From positions 62,001 to 126,000 of the forward strand of contig NZ_UGIB01000002.1 of NCBI RefSeq assembly GCF_900451005.1: a stretch of DNA of 64,000 nt, given 5' to 3'. Shown here piece after piece: positions 1 to 8,791 of this stretch (positions within the stretch are counted from its first letter, which is position 1; every line of letters begins with the position of its first letter). The position numbers and the translations under genes were made by a program. This DNA comes from Helicobacter fennelliae (GTDB lineage: Bacteria > Campylobacterota > Campylobacteria > Campylobacterales > Helicobacteraceae). A model generated the notes under the pieces. That model was not told the origin of the DNA. It saw nothing but the letters and a program-made list of their open reading frames with translations, and did not search any database.

Positions 1-4
1 AGTC

Positions 5-1333
5 GTGGCGATTTTTATCTCTAGTATTTTTTTCTTTAAAGGTATATTTTATAAGATTAGCTTTTTAATAAATGGGGGGGGGCAAGCAAAAGCTTATTTA
101 GGCAAAAAGATAGCACTAGATCCTACAAGCCTAGATTCTACAAATATCGTCTTTTATTGCGAAGGTAAGCAGTATAGCAATGTTTTCTCCCCTATCTTAG
201 ACTATTTTGATTTACTTCATTTTCCATATATTTATTACACCTCAAGCCCTGATGATCCCCTGCTTACTCGTGCTAAAAGTTGCACCCATTCGCACTTTGA
301 GTTTATCGGTGATCCAAACAAGGCATGGGTAAAGCTCAATTCGCTTACCGCAAATATTGTAGTGATGACTACGCCCGCACTTGATGTGCTACAAATCCGC
401 CGATCAAAAGGTGTAAAACATTATTGCCACATTATCCATTCTCCTGCAAGTGTTGATAATTACGAAGTTTTTGCACTTGATTATTTTGATTCTGTATTGG
501 TTAATTCCACAATACATGAGCCATTTATTCGTGAAGTTGAAGCTGTGCGAGGACTAAAGCAAAAAAAGCTTATCCTCTCTGGCTGCACTTATCTTGATGT
601 ATTGCAAGCAAAGCTAAAGGCTTTTCAAAACACACAAAAACCAAATACAGAATCTAAAACTTCAAAAACTATCCTTATCTCACCTTCTTGGGGAAGAGAA
701 GCATTACTAAGTAAATATGGTATGCAACTTATCACGCCTTTAGCAGAAGCTGGGTTTGAGATCATCATTCGCCCACATCCACAAAGCTTTATTTCAGAAT
801 CTAGCCTTATTGTTTCCTTGCAGAATCTCACACAAAGCTATCCTAATGTCTCTTGGGATACTCGCACAGATAATATTTATGCGCTAGATAGAACAGATCT
901 TATGATAGGAGATTTCTCTGGTGTGATTTTTGATTTTATATGTCTTTTTGAAAAGCCTATCATCACAATAGAAACACATTTTAATGTAGTAGGTTATGAC
1001 TTAGAAGACACAAGCTTCAAAGAACCTTGGGTGTGTGGTGTGCTTAAAACTATAGGCAAAAACATAAAAGCAGAGCAAATACCCCAAATCGCACAAATTG
1101 CTGATGAGATTTTGCACTCTAAGGAATCTAAGCAGATTCAATCCAATATAAAAGCCCTCAAATCATCGCTTTGGACATATGAAGGATACGGTGGAGAAGT
1201 TTGCGCTAAAGCACTTCTTAGTCTGCAACAAGAGCTTTTAGCACAAGAGCTAAACCCATCTATCCTCTCAAAAGTAATGCAGATAAACTCTATTTTAGGC
1301 AATCAACAAAAACAAGGAGGCATAAATGCTTGA
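5..1333 (+). CDS. CDP-glycerol glycerophosphotransferase-like protein, start may lie outside window
   Basis: The protein resembles the CDP-glycerol:poly(glycerophosphate) glycerophosphotransferase (TagB/TagF-like) family, which builds glycerol-phosphate surface polymers at the inner membrane. The C-terminal half shows the family pattern: SPSWGREALL near residue 225, then IIIRPHPQSF, then DLMIGDFSGVIFDF near residue 300. The reading frame is open to the window edge, so GTG at 5 may not be the true start. A run of nine G (74-82) encodes GGG early in the frame and could switch the gene by slippage. It overlaps the next gene by 8 bases, and that gene carries a phosphoglycerol-transferase-like domain, which fits a joint role in a glycerol-phosphate-decorated glycan. 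The substrate is not known. Confidence 0.72.
   Translation: MAIFISSIFFFKGIFYKISFLINGGGQAKAYLGKKIALDPTSLDSTNIVFYCEGKQYSNVFSPILDYFDLLHFPYIYYTSSPDDPLLTRAKSCTHSHFEFIGDPNKAWVKLNSLTANIVVMTTPALDVLQIRRSKGVKHYCHIIHSPASVDNYEVFALDYFDSVLVNSTIHEPFIREVEAVRGLKQKKLILSGCTYLDVLQAKLKAFQNTQKPNTESKTSKTILISPSWGREALLSKYGMQLITPLAEAGFEIIIRPHPQSFISESSLIVSLQNLTQSYPNVSWDTRTDNIYALDRTDLMIGDFSGVIFDFICLFEKPIITIETHFNVVGYDLEDTSFKEPWVCGVLKTIGKNIKAEQIPQIAQIADEILHSKESKQIQSNIKALKSSLWTYEGYGGEVCAKALLSLQQELLAQELNPSILSKVMQINSILGNQQKQGGINA
74..82 (+). repeat. Poly-G tract (9 G) inside coding sequence
   Basis: Nine consecutive G lie in the glycerophosphotransferase-like gene. The current length keeps the frame open (three Gly codons). 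G tracts of this length in surface-structure genes are classical phase-variation sites in Helicobacter and Campylobacter. Confidence 0.85.
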
Positions 1334-4157
1334 TATTTTGTATTTTATCCTCATCTATCCACTAGAGCAAAGCTTAGATTTTATCTTAGGATTTCTTATT
1401 AAGTGTTTGCATAGTCCTGCACTTAGCATTATTGCGATAAGTATTTTGATAAATCTATTTTTATTTAAACTTTTTGTTTATACCGACAGGCTTGCAGAAT
1501 CTGATAAAGCAATAAAGCAAAAGCTAGATTCTCGTATCAAAGGCTGGAAGAGTGTCTATAAAGGCGCAAAGCTCCATGCTTTTACTAAAACACTCTACCG
1601 CCAAAACCACTATCACCCTATTTTTGCATTGCGAGGACTTGGGGGACTAGCACTGCAAATTCCATTTTTTATCGCGATTGCTGCAGTCATTAGTAAAAGC
1701 TCTGTATTTGAGGGTATCTCTTTTCTTTGGATAAATGATTTGAGCAAGCCAGATTCTGTGCTTTTTGCAAATCTGCATATATTGCCGCTTTTAATGACAA
1801 TATTTACTTTGCTAAATGTCTTTATCTCTAGTAAAGAGAGGGCTGCTAGGATCCAAGGCACGCTTATTGCGCTAATATTTTTGGTGCTACTTTATAATAT
1901 GCCTAGCGCGCTTGTGCTGTATTGGACGATAAATACACTTTTTTATTTGCTAAAAAGTGTGATAAATAATTATAAATTGTCATTGCGCAGAAATAAATCA
2001 CAAGAGACAAGCAAAATCTTTAGTGTAATTCATCATCATTGTGATTCAAGCAAAGAATCATCATCTTGCCATAAGCCAACTACTTGTCATTCTGAAGGAG
2101 TGCAAAGCATGACTGAAGAATCCGCAAATACTAGATTCTTCGCTCACACTCGCAATGACAAAGTGGATTCTATAGATTGCCACGCTTCACAAGTGAAGCT
2201 CGCAATGACAAAAGGTGTGTGTTGCCATAAATCTATTAATGTAGATTCTAGCAATGACAATACAAACAAATCACTTTACATAAATATCTCAATCTTTGCG
2301 ATTTTAAATATCTCCTTTTTAATCTGTGTATTTTCACCCTTTGCGGTATATAGCTCTGATGTGAGTCAGTTTGACCCTACACAGACAAGTGCCACACTCT
2401 CTGCACTTTTTGGAATCTTTTTGCTTAGTAGCTTTGTATGTATATATCTCACAAGCTTTTTTTATAATACAAGATTACTAAAGCTTGGGACTTTTGCAGT
2501 AAGTGTAATCTTACTTATAGGATTAGTTTATACTTTTATCTTGGATTATAATGTGGTTACAGCCCAAAGCTATGGCGCAATGGAAGCTATGATGTTTTTA
2601 GATATTTCAGGAATTATGATTGAGCGCATTCATAAATATATTGATTTGGCTATCGGCGTTCTTTCATGTTGTATGATTTTTGTGATTTTAAGATTCTCTT
2701 TACATTTTTTATTAAAATGCATGCAGATTCTATTACTTGTATTGGTTATTGTTGCTTGTATTGATGTTTGTAAAATCTACAATATCACTTCGACATTTAA
2801 AGCACAGCAAAACCATTCAGCCCAACAAACAAAACAAGCAACTTCAATCAATCCAAACCCCTATCTCTCAAAATTTTCTAAAAACAATCTCAATATTATT
2901 GTGCTTATGTTTGATGCTTTTACAGGTTCGCATTTAAAAATCCTTTTAGAACAAAATCCAAATCTTTACCATCAGCTTGATGGCTTTGTGTATTTTGATA
3001 ATACAACCACAGCTTCCTCTTTTACTCACACTTCTTTGCCTTCTGTATTTGGTGGAGAATATTATAGTGCGTATGAAATCAACAAAAGAATGCCTAAAAA
3101 CCTAGATGATGAGCGTATGAGAGCTTTTCCTAATATTATAAATTCATTTTTAGCGCACAATTACCAAGTAGGTATGGATATTTATGGTATTGACCCAGCA
3201 GATAAAATAACCCACAATAAAAATCACTTTATTGCCACAAAAAGTCAAGATGGAGCATATTATTTGAATCTTTATGAAAAAAACTATAATTTCAGTTTGG
3301 AGCAGGCAATCGCTGAAGTCAGCGATGATATTTCACTTCTTGATTTTATCTCTTTTGGATTATTTAAATTTAGTCCTTATGTGTTTAGAGTAAGAGTCCT
3401 CAATGTCGAGGATACAAGCTGGAGGCTTCATACAGGCGAGAAAAAAAGCTCCACAACAGTAATCAAAGCAGCTACATTTCATATCGCTCAGCTCACTTCT
3501 ATTGTCGATAATTCAACACTTGGTGCAACTACCCCAACCCTAAAACTTATAGCAAGCGGAATTTCTCATGATTCTTTTGCTTTTAATGAGTTATGCAAAC
3601 CTTCAATACGACCAACTCCAAATTTACCACAGCAATACAGAGACCTCATACCAAAGCTATTTTGGGGCAAATACAACTCTGAAGTCTGCGCCCTTAAAGA
3701 AGTGGATAAATGGATTTTATGGCTTAAAAATAAAAATATTTATGACAATACATTATTTATTATTGTAAGCGATCATGGACGTGCTGATAGTTATCCACAG
3801 CTAAAAATTGCAGGTAATAAATTCCCCGGCTACTATACAGATACATTATTGCTTGTCAAAGAGCCAAAATCTCGCGGTAATTTGCGCACAGATAGCAGAC
3901 TTATGAGTAATACAGACACAGCAAGCATAATATGTTCTTTTATAGGTGGCTGCCCAAATGTGCCAGATAATATATTGACACATTACCCACAAAATCGTGA
4001 AGTCGTGCATTTTTATCCAAAATATTTTCAGCACGATAGACATGCGCCAACACACTATATATTAGAAAGCTTATGGAAGGTAAAGGGCAATATTTTTGAT
4101 CCTGCTAATTGGACAAATATTTCTTATGAGTTTTTAGACACTCCCCATACAAAGTAG
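1326..4157 (+). CDS. YidC/Oxa1-like membrane domain fused to a sulfatase/phosphoglycerol-transferase domain
   Basis: Residues about 1-215 resemble the YidC/Oxa1 insertase core: several membrane helices, the LALQIPFFIAIAAVI segment and the NMPSALVLYWTINTLFYLLK segment. Residues about 225-310 are a low-complexity Ser/His/Cys-rich linker encoded by repeat-like DNA. More membrane helices follow (about 315-510). The C-terminal part from about 525 looks like an alkaline-phosphatase-superfamily sulfatase/LTA-synthase domain: a VLMFDAF metal-site motif, a Ser/Thr-rich FTHTSLPSVF segment where the nucleophile would lie, and IIVSDHGRAD near 813. ATG at 1326 is preceded by AAGGAGG and overlaps the upstream gene. 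Inference: an envelope enzyme transferring phosphoglycerol or a related group, possibly with the YidC-like part acting as a membrane scaffold rather than as the housekeeping insertase. Confidence 0.7.
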   Translation: MLDILYFILIYPLEQSLDFILGFLIKCLHSPALSIIAISILINLFLFKLFVYTDRLAESDKAIKQKLDSRIKGWKSVYKGAKLHAFTKTLYRQNHYHPIFALRGLGGLALQIPFFIAIAAVISKSSVFEGISFLWINDLSKPDSVLFANLHILPLLMTIFTLLNVFISSKERAARIQGTLIALIFLVLLYNMPSALVLYWTINTLFYLLKSVINNYKLSLRRNKSQETSKIFSVIHHHCDSSKESSSCHKPTTCHSEGVQSMTEESANTRFFAHTRNDKVDSIDCHASQVKLAMTKGVCCHKSINVDSSNDNTNKSLYINISIFAILNISFLICVFSPFAVYSSDVSQFDPTQTSATLSALFGIFLLSSFVCIYLTSFFYNTRLLKLGTFAVSVILLIGLVYTFILDYNVVTAQSYGAMEAMMFLDISGIMIERIHKYIDLAIGVLSCCMIFVILRFSLHFLLKCMQILLLVLVIVACIDVCKIYNITSTFKAQQNHSAQQTKQATSINPNPYLSKFSKNNLNIIVLMFDAFTGSHLKILLEQNPNLYHQLDGFVYFDNTTTASSFTHTSLPSVFGGEYYSAYEINKRMPKNLDDERMRAFPNIINSFLAHNYQVGMDIYGIDPADKITHNKNHFIATKSQDGAYYLNLYEKNYNFSLEQAIAEVSDDISLLDFISFGLFKFSPYVFRVRVLNVEDTSWRLHTGEKKSSTTVIKAATFHIAQLTSIVDNSTLGATTPTLKLIASGISHDSFAFNELCKPSIRPTPNLPQQYRDLIPKLFWGKYNSEVCALKEVDKWILWLKNKNIYDNTLFIIVSDHGRADSYPQLKIAGNKFPGYYTDTLLLVKEPKSRGNLRTDSRLMSNTDTASIICSFIGGCPNVPDNILTHYPQNREVVHFYPKYFQHDRHAPTHYILESLWKVKGNIFDPANWTNISYEFLDTPHTK
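2085..2210 (+). repeat. Interspersed repeat element lying in-frame in a coding linker
   Basis: The stretch 2085-2160 begins TGTCATTCTGA and ends CGCAATGACA, so its ends are inverted, and it carries GAAGAATC and AGATTCTTCG inside. A second shorter unit at about 2177-2210 contains the palindrome CTTCACAAGTGAAG and again ends CGCAATGACA. Both stay in frame and encode the linker between the two halves of the fusion protein. Related half-copies are at 4173-4210 and 39208-39238. Confidence 0.6.
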
Positions 4158-4172
4158 AATCTATGTTGTTTT

Positions 4173-4210
4173 ATTGTCATTTTAAGCGCAAGCAGAATCT
4201 AGATTCTATG
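4173..4210. repeat. Partial repeat copy with 14-bp palindrome in the 4158-4427 intergenic stretch
   Basis: The spacer after the sulfatase fusion contains a TTGTCATTTTAAGCG segment like the element at 2085, followed by the perfect palindrome AGAATCTAGATTCT at 4194-4207. The 73-codon open frame over this spacer has no recognisable features. I see no convincing gene here. Confidence 0.5.
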
Positions 4211-4384
4211 CAAACACAAAAAGAGCGTGTAAAAAATCCTCTATTTTTAGGCAGATTTTGGGGTTGTGTAGAAATTTTTAGACAAGATAGAATCTCGAAG
4301 TTCATCGCAGGGCTAAAAAATTCAAACTCCCTGAAATATGTCTTCTCAAGCAAAGCGTTTGGGCAAAGTCCTAGAGTTGCATAG

Positions 4385-4425
4385 CAAAAAAGAGAGGATT
4401 TAGATTCTCTGGAAATTAGAATCTA
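4385..4425 (-). terminator. Candidate rho-independent terminator of gltX
   Basis: Just downstream of the gltX stop the arms TAGATTCT (4401-4408) and AGAATCTA (4418-4425) can pair across a 9-base loop. On the minus strand they are followed, after a short gap, by a T6 run (complement of 4385-4390). The arms are AT-rich, so the stem is weak. Confidence 0.45.
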
Positions 4426-4427
4426 GA

Positions 4428-5810
4428 CTAACGCGCATCAATAAAACACTCAATCCTTTGCTTTGTCTCATCTGCTCCTATGATAATAATTGCCTCGCAA
4501 ACCCCTATACCTCCACCTTTGCCTAAGAGTGCCAAACGCAAAGCCGGCATTAATTTGCCAATTTTTATATCATGAGATTCTGCAAAGTTATGCAAAAATT
4601 CCTCCATTGCTTTGACATCTTCTATTTCGTAGAATCTTGATTGTTGTAGTAGATTTTGAAGCCATATAATCGTATTTGTATCAAGTTTGGCGCGCATTTT
4701 TTCATCATAGCTTTGTGGGCGTGAGAGGATTTCTTTTTGCTGTGAGGCAAATTCGACAAGGGTTTTGCTTCTGTCTTTGAGTGCGGCAAATAAAATATCT
4801 CTTTTATGTTTGTCTTTGAGCGGGGTTATACCAAAATCCTGCAATAGCACTTCAAGCTTATCATTTGGGTATTGCTGGATATAGTGCTGATTGAGCCAAA
4901 GGAATTTTTCTTGATTATAGCGACTCGGAGAGGAATTAAGCGCATTGCAATCAAAAAGTTCAATCATTTCTTGAAGTGAGAAAATCTCTTTATCCTCATG
5001 GCTCCACCCAAGTCGCACAAGAAAATTTAAAATCGCCTCAGGCAAATATCCCATTAATTTATAATCCATAACGCCCATTGCGCCATCGCGCTTGCTAAGC
5101 TTTTTGCCCTCGGGATTGAGGATCATAGGTATATGATAGAATCGAGGAATATCAAAGCCAAGCGCGTTGTAAATGATGATTTGTTTGGGTGTGTTTGAGG
5201 TGTGATCATCACCGCGGATTACATCAGTTACGCCCATAAGCGCATCATCGATTGTTACGACAAAATTATAAGTTGGGCTACCATCACTGCGCATAATGAT
5301 AAAATCATCAAGCTCTTTTGCTTGCACACTGATTTTGCCTTTGACACCATCAACAAAGCTTATCTCACCTTCTAGCGGAGCTTTAATTCTTATCACTGGC
5401 TGTATTCCGCTTGGTGGCTCTCCTGTGAAATCACGATAGCGATTGTCATATTTTGGGGTTTGTCCGCTTGCTCGTTGGGATTCTCGCAATGCCTCAAGCT
5501 CTTCTTTACTCATATAGCAGTAATATGCCTTGCCATTTTGGATAAGCGATTGTGCGTATTGTTTGTAAATATCAAATCGCTGGCTTTGGTAGATGATCTC
5601 ACCATCATATTCTAAGCCTACCCATTTAAACGACTCTACAATGGCTTTGGCTGCGTCTTTGGAGTTTCTTAAGAGATCTGTATCTTCGATACGCATAAGA
5701 AATTTGCCATTGTGTTTGCGCGCATAGAGATAATTAAAAAGAGCGGTGCGAAGTCCGCCGATATGTAAATATCCTGTGGGTGAAGGTGCAAATCTCGTTA
5801 CAGGTGGCAT
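4428..5810 (-). CDS. gltX: Glutamyl-tRNA synthetase (GltX1 type)
   Basis: This class I aminoacyl-tRNA synthetase charges tRNA-Glu in the cytoplasm. The HIGH-type motif HIGG is at residues 16-19 in TRFAPSPTGYLHIGGLRTAL, and the KLSKR signature lies near residue 235. The RGDDHTSNTPKQI and YNFVVTIDDALMGVTDVI segments are typical of the family. Length 460 is normal. The C-terminal segment LALLGKGGGIG matches what I recall of Helicobacter GltX1. Epsilonproteobacteria usually carry a second GltX for tRNA-Gln; this one reads as the canonical copy. AAAGGAAAACAA precedes ATG. It diverges from the TRIC-like gene. Confidence 0.95.
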   Translation of the reverse strand: MPPVTRFAPSPTGYLHIGGLRTALFNYLYARKHNGKFLMRIEDTDLLRNSKDAAKAIVESFKWVGLEYDGEIIYQSQRFDIYKQYAQSLIQNGKAYYCYMSKEELEALRESQRASGQTPKYDNRYRDFTGEPPSGIQPVIRIKAPLEGEISFVDGVKGKISVQAKELDDFIIMRSDGSPTYNFVVTIDDALMGVTDVIRGDDHTSNTPKQIIIYNALGFDIPRFYHIPMILNPEGKKLSKRDGAMGVMDYKLMGYLPEAILNFLVRLGWSHEDKEIFSLQEMIELFDCNALNSSPSRYNQEKFLWLNQHYIQQYPNDKLEVLLQDFGITPLKDKHKRDILFAALKDRSKTLVEFASQQKEILSRPQSYDEKMRAKLDTNTIIWLQNLLQQSRFYEIEDVKAMEEFLHNFAESHDIKIGKLMPALRLALLGKGGGIGVCEAIIIIGADETKQRIECFIDAR

Positions 5811-5908
5811 TTGTTTTCCTTTGTTTGTGGGTGATAATGTTGTGAAATTTTAGCGAATTTTTGATATATTGCGACAAAATTGCTTATATCAATATATATT
5901 GAGGTGGA

Positions 5909-6532
5909 ATGTTTCTTACGATTTTGTATATCATCGGAATTACGGCTGAGGGAATGAGTGGGGCATTGATTGCAGGGAGGCACAAAATGGACTTAATGGG
6001 TGTGCTTTTTATCGCGCTTGCAGCAGCTATTGGCGGCGGGTCTATACGCGATGTGCTTTTTGGGCATTATCCGCTCACTTGGGTCAAGCATCCCGAATAC
6101 ATCATTGTCGTCTGTATAGCCGCACTTCTTACGACACTCATACCAAAAGTCATCGCTAGACTTGAGAAGTTGTTTTTGGTGCTTGATGCGCTTGGGCTTG
6201 TGGTATTTGCAGTCATCGGTGCAGAAGTGGCACTTAATGCTGGATATGGAGTGATTTTGGTTGTGTGTGCGGCAGTTATCACGGCTGTGTTTGGCGGGGT
6301 TTTGCGCGATATTTTTTGCGGGATTGTTCCGCTTGTTTTTCGCAAAGAGCTTTATGCAGGAGTGGCGATTGTGAGCGGATTGCTTTATTATTGCTTGATT
6401 AATTTGGCACATTTGAGTGCGTATAATGCAAGCATTATAGTGATTGTTGCGGGATTTACTTTGCGACTTTTGGCTATTTATTATAAACTTTCATTGCCTA
6501 TATTTTCGTATGAGGAAACCCCAAAAACTTAG
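5909..6532 (+). CDS. TRIC-type (UPF0126/YadS-like) membrane channel protein
   Basis: This 207-residue integral membrane protein contains two internally similar three-helix halves. Each half has a glycine-rich turn: AAIGGGSIRDVLFG in the first and VFGGVLRDIFCG in the second. That duplicated GG-hRD pattern is characteristic of the UPF0126/trimeric intracellular cation channel family. A role in cation permeation across the inner membrane is known for characterised prokaryotic TRIC proteins; the ion used here is not known. GAGGTGG precedes ATG, and an AT-rich TATATATT lies in the divergent intergenic region shared with gltX. Confidence 0.85.
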   Translation: MFLTILYIIGITAEGMSGALIAGRHKMDLMGVLFIALAAAIGGGSIRDVLFGHYPLTWVKHPEYIIVVCIAALLTTLIPKVIARLEKLFLVLDALGLVVFAVIGAEVALNAGYGVILVVCAAVITAVFGGVLRDIFCGIVPLVFRKELYAGVAIVSGLLYYCLINLAHLSAYNASIIVIVAGFTLRLLAIYYKLSLPIFSYEETPKT

Positions 6533-6562
6533 AATCTAAAAGCAAAACAAAAGGAGGAAAAG

Positions 6563-7363
6563 ATGATTTGTGTATTTGATGTAGAAAGTGTGCCTGATGT
6601 CGAGCAGATCGCAGCAAAGATGAATCTAGAATCTAAAAATAATCTTGAGATTTGCCAGATCGCATTCAAAGAGCAGTTAGAAAAAAGCGGAAGTGAGTTT
6701 TTGCCTATTTTTTGGCATAAAATCGTAGCGATTTCAAGCGTGATTTGCGATGATTATGGAAACTTTATCAAGGTTGGAAACTTTGGAAAACAAGGCGGGG
6801 AAAAAGAGATTTTGGAGGATTTTTTGGGGTTTATCAATCGCAAAGAACCACGATTGGTGAGCTTTAATGGAAGAGGGTTTGATATTCCTGTGATTATGCT
6901 TAGGGCGATGAAGTATAATCTGTGTGCGTTTGGGTATTATGAGTCTGAAAATGCTGCCAAAACAAAAAGTAAATGGAAAAATTATAGAATGCGATATAGC
7001 GAGAAGTGGCATACGGATTTACTCGATAGTTTGGGGCATTTTGGCTCTGTGCGCAATCTCAATCTCGATGGAGTTTGCAAAATGCTTGGAATCGTAGGCA
7101 AATACGATGTGAGCGGATCTGATGTGTATAGGTTGTATTATCAAGACAATGATATTGACAAAATCAATCAATACTGCCAAAGCGATGTGCTTAATACCTA
7201 TTGGGTGTATCTCAAATACGCGATTTTAAAAGGTGAATTAAGTATTGAGGATTATGCTGGGATTTTGGAAAAATGGAGCGAGAATCTACCAAAAGATATG
7301 GAATATAGTAAGAATTTTATGCAAAATATCAAGCAGGAGCTGGCAGGACTTGACATTCTTTAG
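6563..7363 (+). CDS. Predicted 3'-5' exonuclease, PolB-like (DEDD fold)
   Basis: The 266-residue protein fits the predicted 3'-5' exonuclease family related to the PolB proofreading domain. Acidic motif I is FDVES at residues 4-8, motif II lies in VSFNGRGFDIPVI near 95-107, and motif III is YCQSDVLNTYWVYLKY near 205-220. There is no polymerase domain, so it would be a stand-alone nuclease. The start has a strong AAAGGAGG. It follows the TRIC-like gene by about 30 bases and may share its transcript. A hairpin follows the stop. Substrate and cellular role are unknown. Confidence 0.8.
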   Translation: MICVFDVESVPDVEQIAAKMNLESKNNLEICQIAFKEQLEKSGSEFLPIFWHKIVAISSVICDDYGNFIKVGNFGKQGGEKEILEDFLGFINRKEPRLVSFNGRGFDIPVIMLRAMKYNLCAFGYYESENAAKTKSKWKNYRMRYSEKWHTDLLDSLGHFGSVRNLNLDGVCKMLGIVGKYDVSGSDVYRLYYQDNDIDKINQYCQSDVLNTYWVYLKYAILKGELSIEDYAGILEKWSENLPKDMEYSKNFMQNIKQELAGLDIL

Positions 7364-7389
7364 AATCTAGCTGTAAGAAAAGCTAGATT
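7364..7389. terminator. Hairpin between convergent genes, candidate terminator
   Basis: AATCTAGCT (7364-7372) and AGCTAGATT (7381-7389) are perfect 9-base arms with an 8-base loop and a short T run after the right arm. It starts directly after the exonuclease stop and lies before the convergent outer-membrane gene, so it may serve both directions. Confidence 0.55.
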
Positions 7390-7402
7390 TTAGGTTGCTA
7401 AA

Positions 7403-7894
7403 CTAAAAATAAAGTGCGAGTGTGAGTGCTATTTGGTGCTGTGATTGTCGAATATCTGTGCCGGCGATTTTTGGGTTTTGCCATGAAGCATCAAGCCCGA
7501 TACTTAGAGGCAAAATAGGAATATCAAAAGTAACGCCATAATTTAGGGCGGCTGTGTTATTTAGAGCGATATTACCGAAGTTTGACCAGCTTCCACCGAT
7601 ATAAGGCGTGAAACGCCAAAGTTTGTATCCTAGCAATCCTCCAACTTGAATATTTGAAAATCCTTTGAGATCGTTTTGTCCCATTATGTAGTTGTATTTG
7701 AATTGTGGGGCGATTGTGATTCCGCTTCCTCCAAGCCAGACACGACCAAAACCACCGACTAAAAATGTATCTGTATTTGTTGCTGTTCCAAAGCTTGCTC
7801 CGATTTCAGGATTGATTTTGAATTTGCCAACACCAATGGCAAACGCGCTAGAAGCCAAACCACACGCCATAAATATTGCAAGTAACTTTTTCAT
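7403..7894 (-). CDS. Small outer-membrane beta-barrel protein
   Basis: A signal peptide (MKKLLAIFMACGLASSAFA) is followed by about 140 residues of alternating hydrophobic/polar strands rich in Gly, Asn and aromatics. The chain ends in LALYF, the terminal Phe signature recognised by the outer-membrane insertion machinery. The size suggests an eight-stranded barrel of the OmpW/OmpA-barrel or Opr class. No enzymatic motif is visible. It stands alone and converges with the exonuclease gene. Exact family is not identified. Confidence 0.7.
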   Translation of the reverse strand: MKKLLAIFMACGLASSAFAIGVGKFKINPEIGASFGTATNTDTFLVGGFGRVWLGGSGITIAPQFKYNYIMGQNDLKGFSNIQVGGLLGYKLWRFTPYIGGSWSNFGNIALNNTAALNYGVTFDIPILPLSIGLDASWQNPKIAGTDIRQSQHQIALTLALYF

Positions 7895-8194
7895 TGTGAG
7901 TCCTTATTTGAGATGAAAGCAAAGTATATCACAGAATGTTAATGTTTTGGATTACTTTGTTTTGTTGTTTTTTACGACAAAAAGCCAGATTTTGCCAAAA
8001 ATCCAATTCTTAAGTATTGCATAAGTTTTTCGAATAGGAAAGGAAAAACTTATGTTGCTATTGCTACACAGAGCTTAGGTAGTCAAGTTACTTTAGACTT
8101 AGACAAGAAACTCAAAAGGCTTCAAATCCAAGAAGAGTTACAATTTTACTTTGAAACTCTTAAAAACCCAAAGATTTTTTTATTTTATCTGCAT

Positions 8195-8791
8195 TTGGTT
8201 GAGATATTTTTAATCAAAGAACAAAAGAATATCTTTTTTAATATCCAATACATCTCATATCGCTTTGATGTGTGTGAAAAGACAATTTATCTTTTGCTCA
8301 AAGAATTACAATCATTAGATTTAATAAAACATAACTTTAGAAAGAATCAACTTGTCTTTTTGAGTATGCTAGATTACAAACAATCAAAGATTTTTCAATC
8401 AAAGAGTCAAGAAGTAGAGACAGAATCTAAACAAGATTTTAGTCAATTCCCAGCACGATTCTTTAAAGATATGAATTGCATTGTTAATCGTATTATCAAA
8501 CAAGACACAAAAGATTTCAACAGAACTTTTAGCATTCAAGATAAATTGTGGAAGTTAAAGGTTAGTGAGAATAAATTTATAGATTATAAAGGCATCTTTC
8601 TTGAGTTTGAAGAAGTTAATGATTCTCAATGCACTATTAGAATGCCTTATACATATCTTACTAATGAGATTCCACCAAAGCTCTCTCACCCATTTCATAA
8701 AAATATCATCAAATCAAAGATTCTAAAAGGGCTCAATGCAATCACTTATAGAGAAGATTTGCAAGGGGGTTGTAATGAAAAAATTGCTTAA
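8195..8791 (+). CDS. Unknown protein at the left end of the T4SS remnant, 5' end uncertain
   Basis: I do not recognise this protein. It is Lys/Phe-rich with a segment (RFDVCEKTIYLLLKELQSLD) that could be a winged helix-turn-helix. The only ordinary start in frame is TTG at 8195, yet the same frame is open back to about 7943 and the protein-like character (NRKGKTYVAIATQSLGSQVT) continues to about 8021, where the codon is ATA. The gene therefore looks truncated or start-lost. It overlaps the virB2-like gene and probably belonged to the same conjugative element. The stretch 7895-8020 holds no gene I can see. Confidence 0.45.
   Translation: MVEIFLIKEQKNIFFNIQYISYRFDVCEKTIYLLLKELQSLDLIKHNFRKNQLVFLSMLDYKQSKIFQSKSQEVETESKQDFSQFPARFFKDMNCIVNRIIKQDTKDFNRTFSIQDKLWKLKVSENKFIDYKGIFLEFEEVNDSQCTIRMPYTYLTNEIPPKLSHPFHKNIIKSKILKGLNAITYREDLQGGCNEKIA

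Noticed and set aside
1326-2000. Housekeeping yidC
   Set aside because: The N-terminal part lacks the large periplasmic domain of Gram-negative YidC and is fused to a sulfatase-like domain, so a specialised role is more likely.
4163-4384. 73-codon open frame downstream of the sulfatase fusion
   Set aside because: It covers repeat-like and palindromic DNA, has no ribosome site or domain, and looks like a chance frame in a spacer.
5993-6412. Long antisense frames over the TRIC-like gene (also 6067-6345)
   Set aside because: They are mirror frames of a clear membrane-protein gene, with implausible Lys/Asn/His or Thr/Ser composition.
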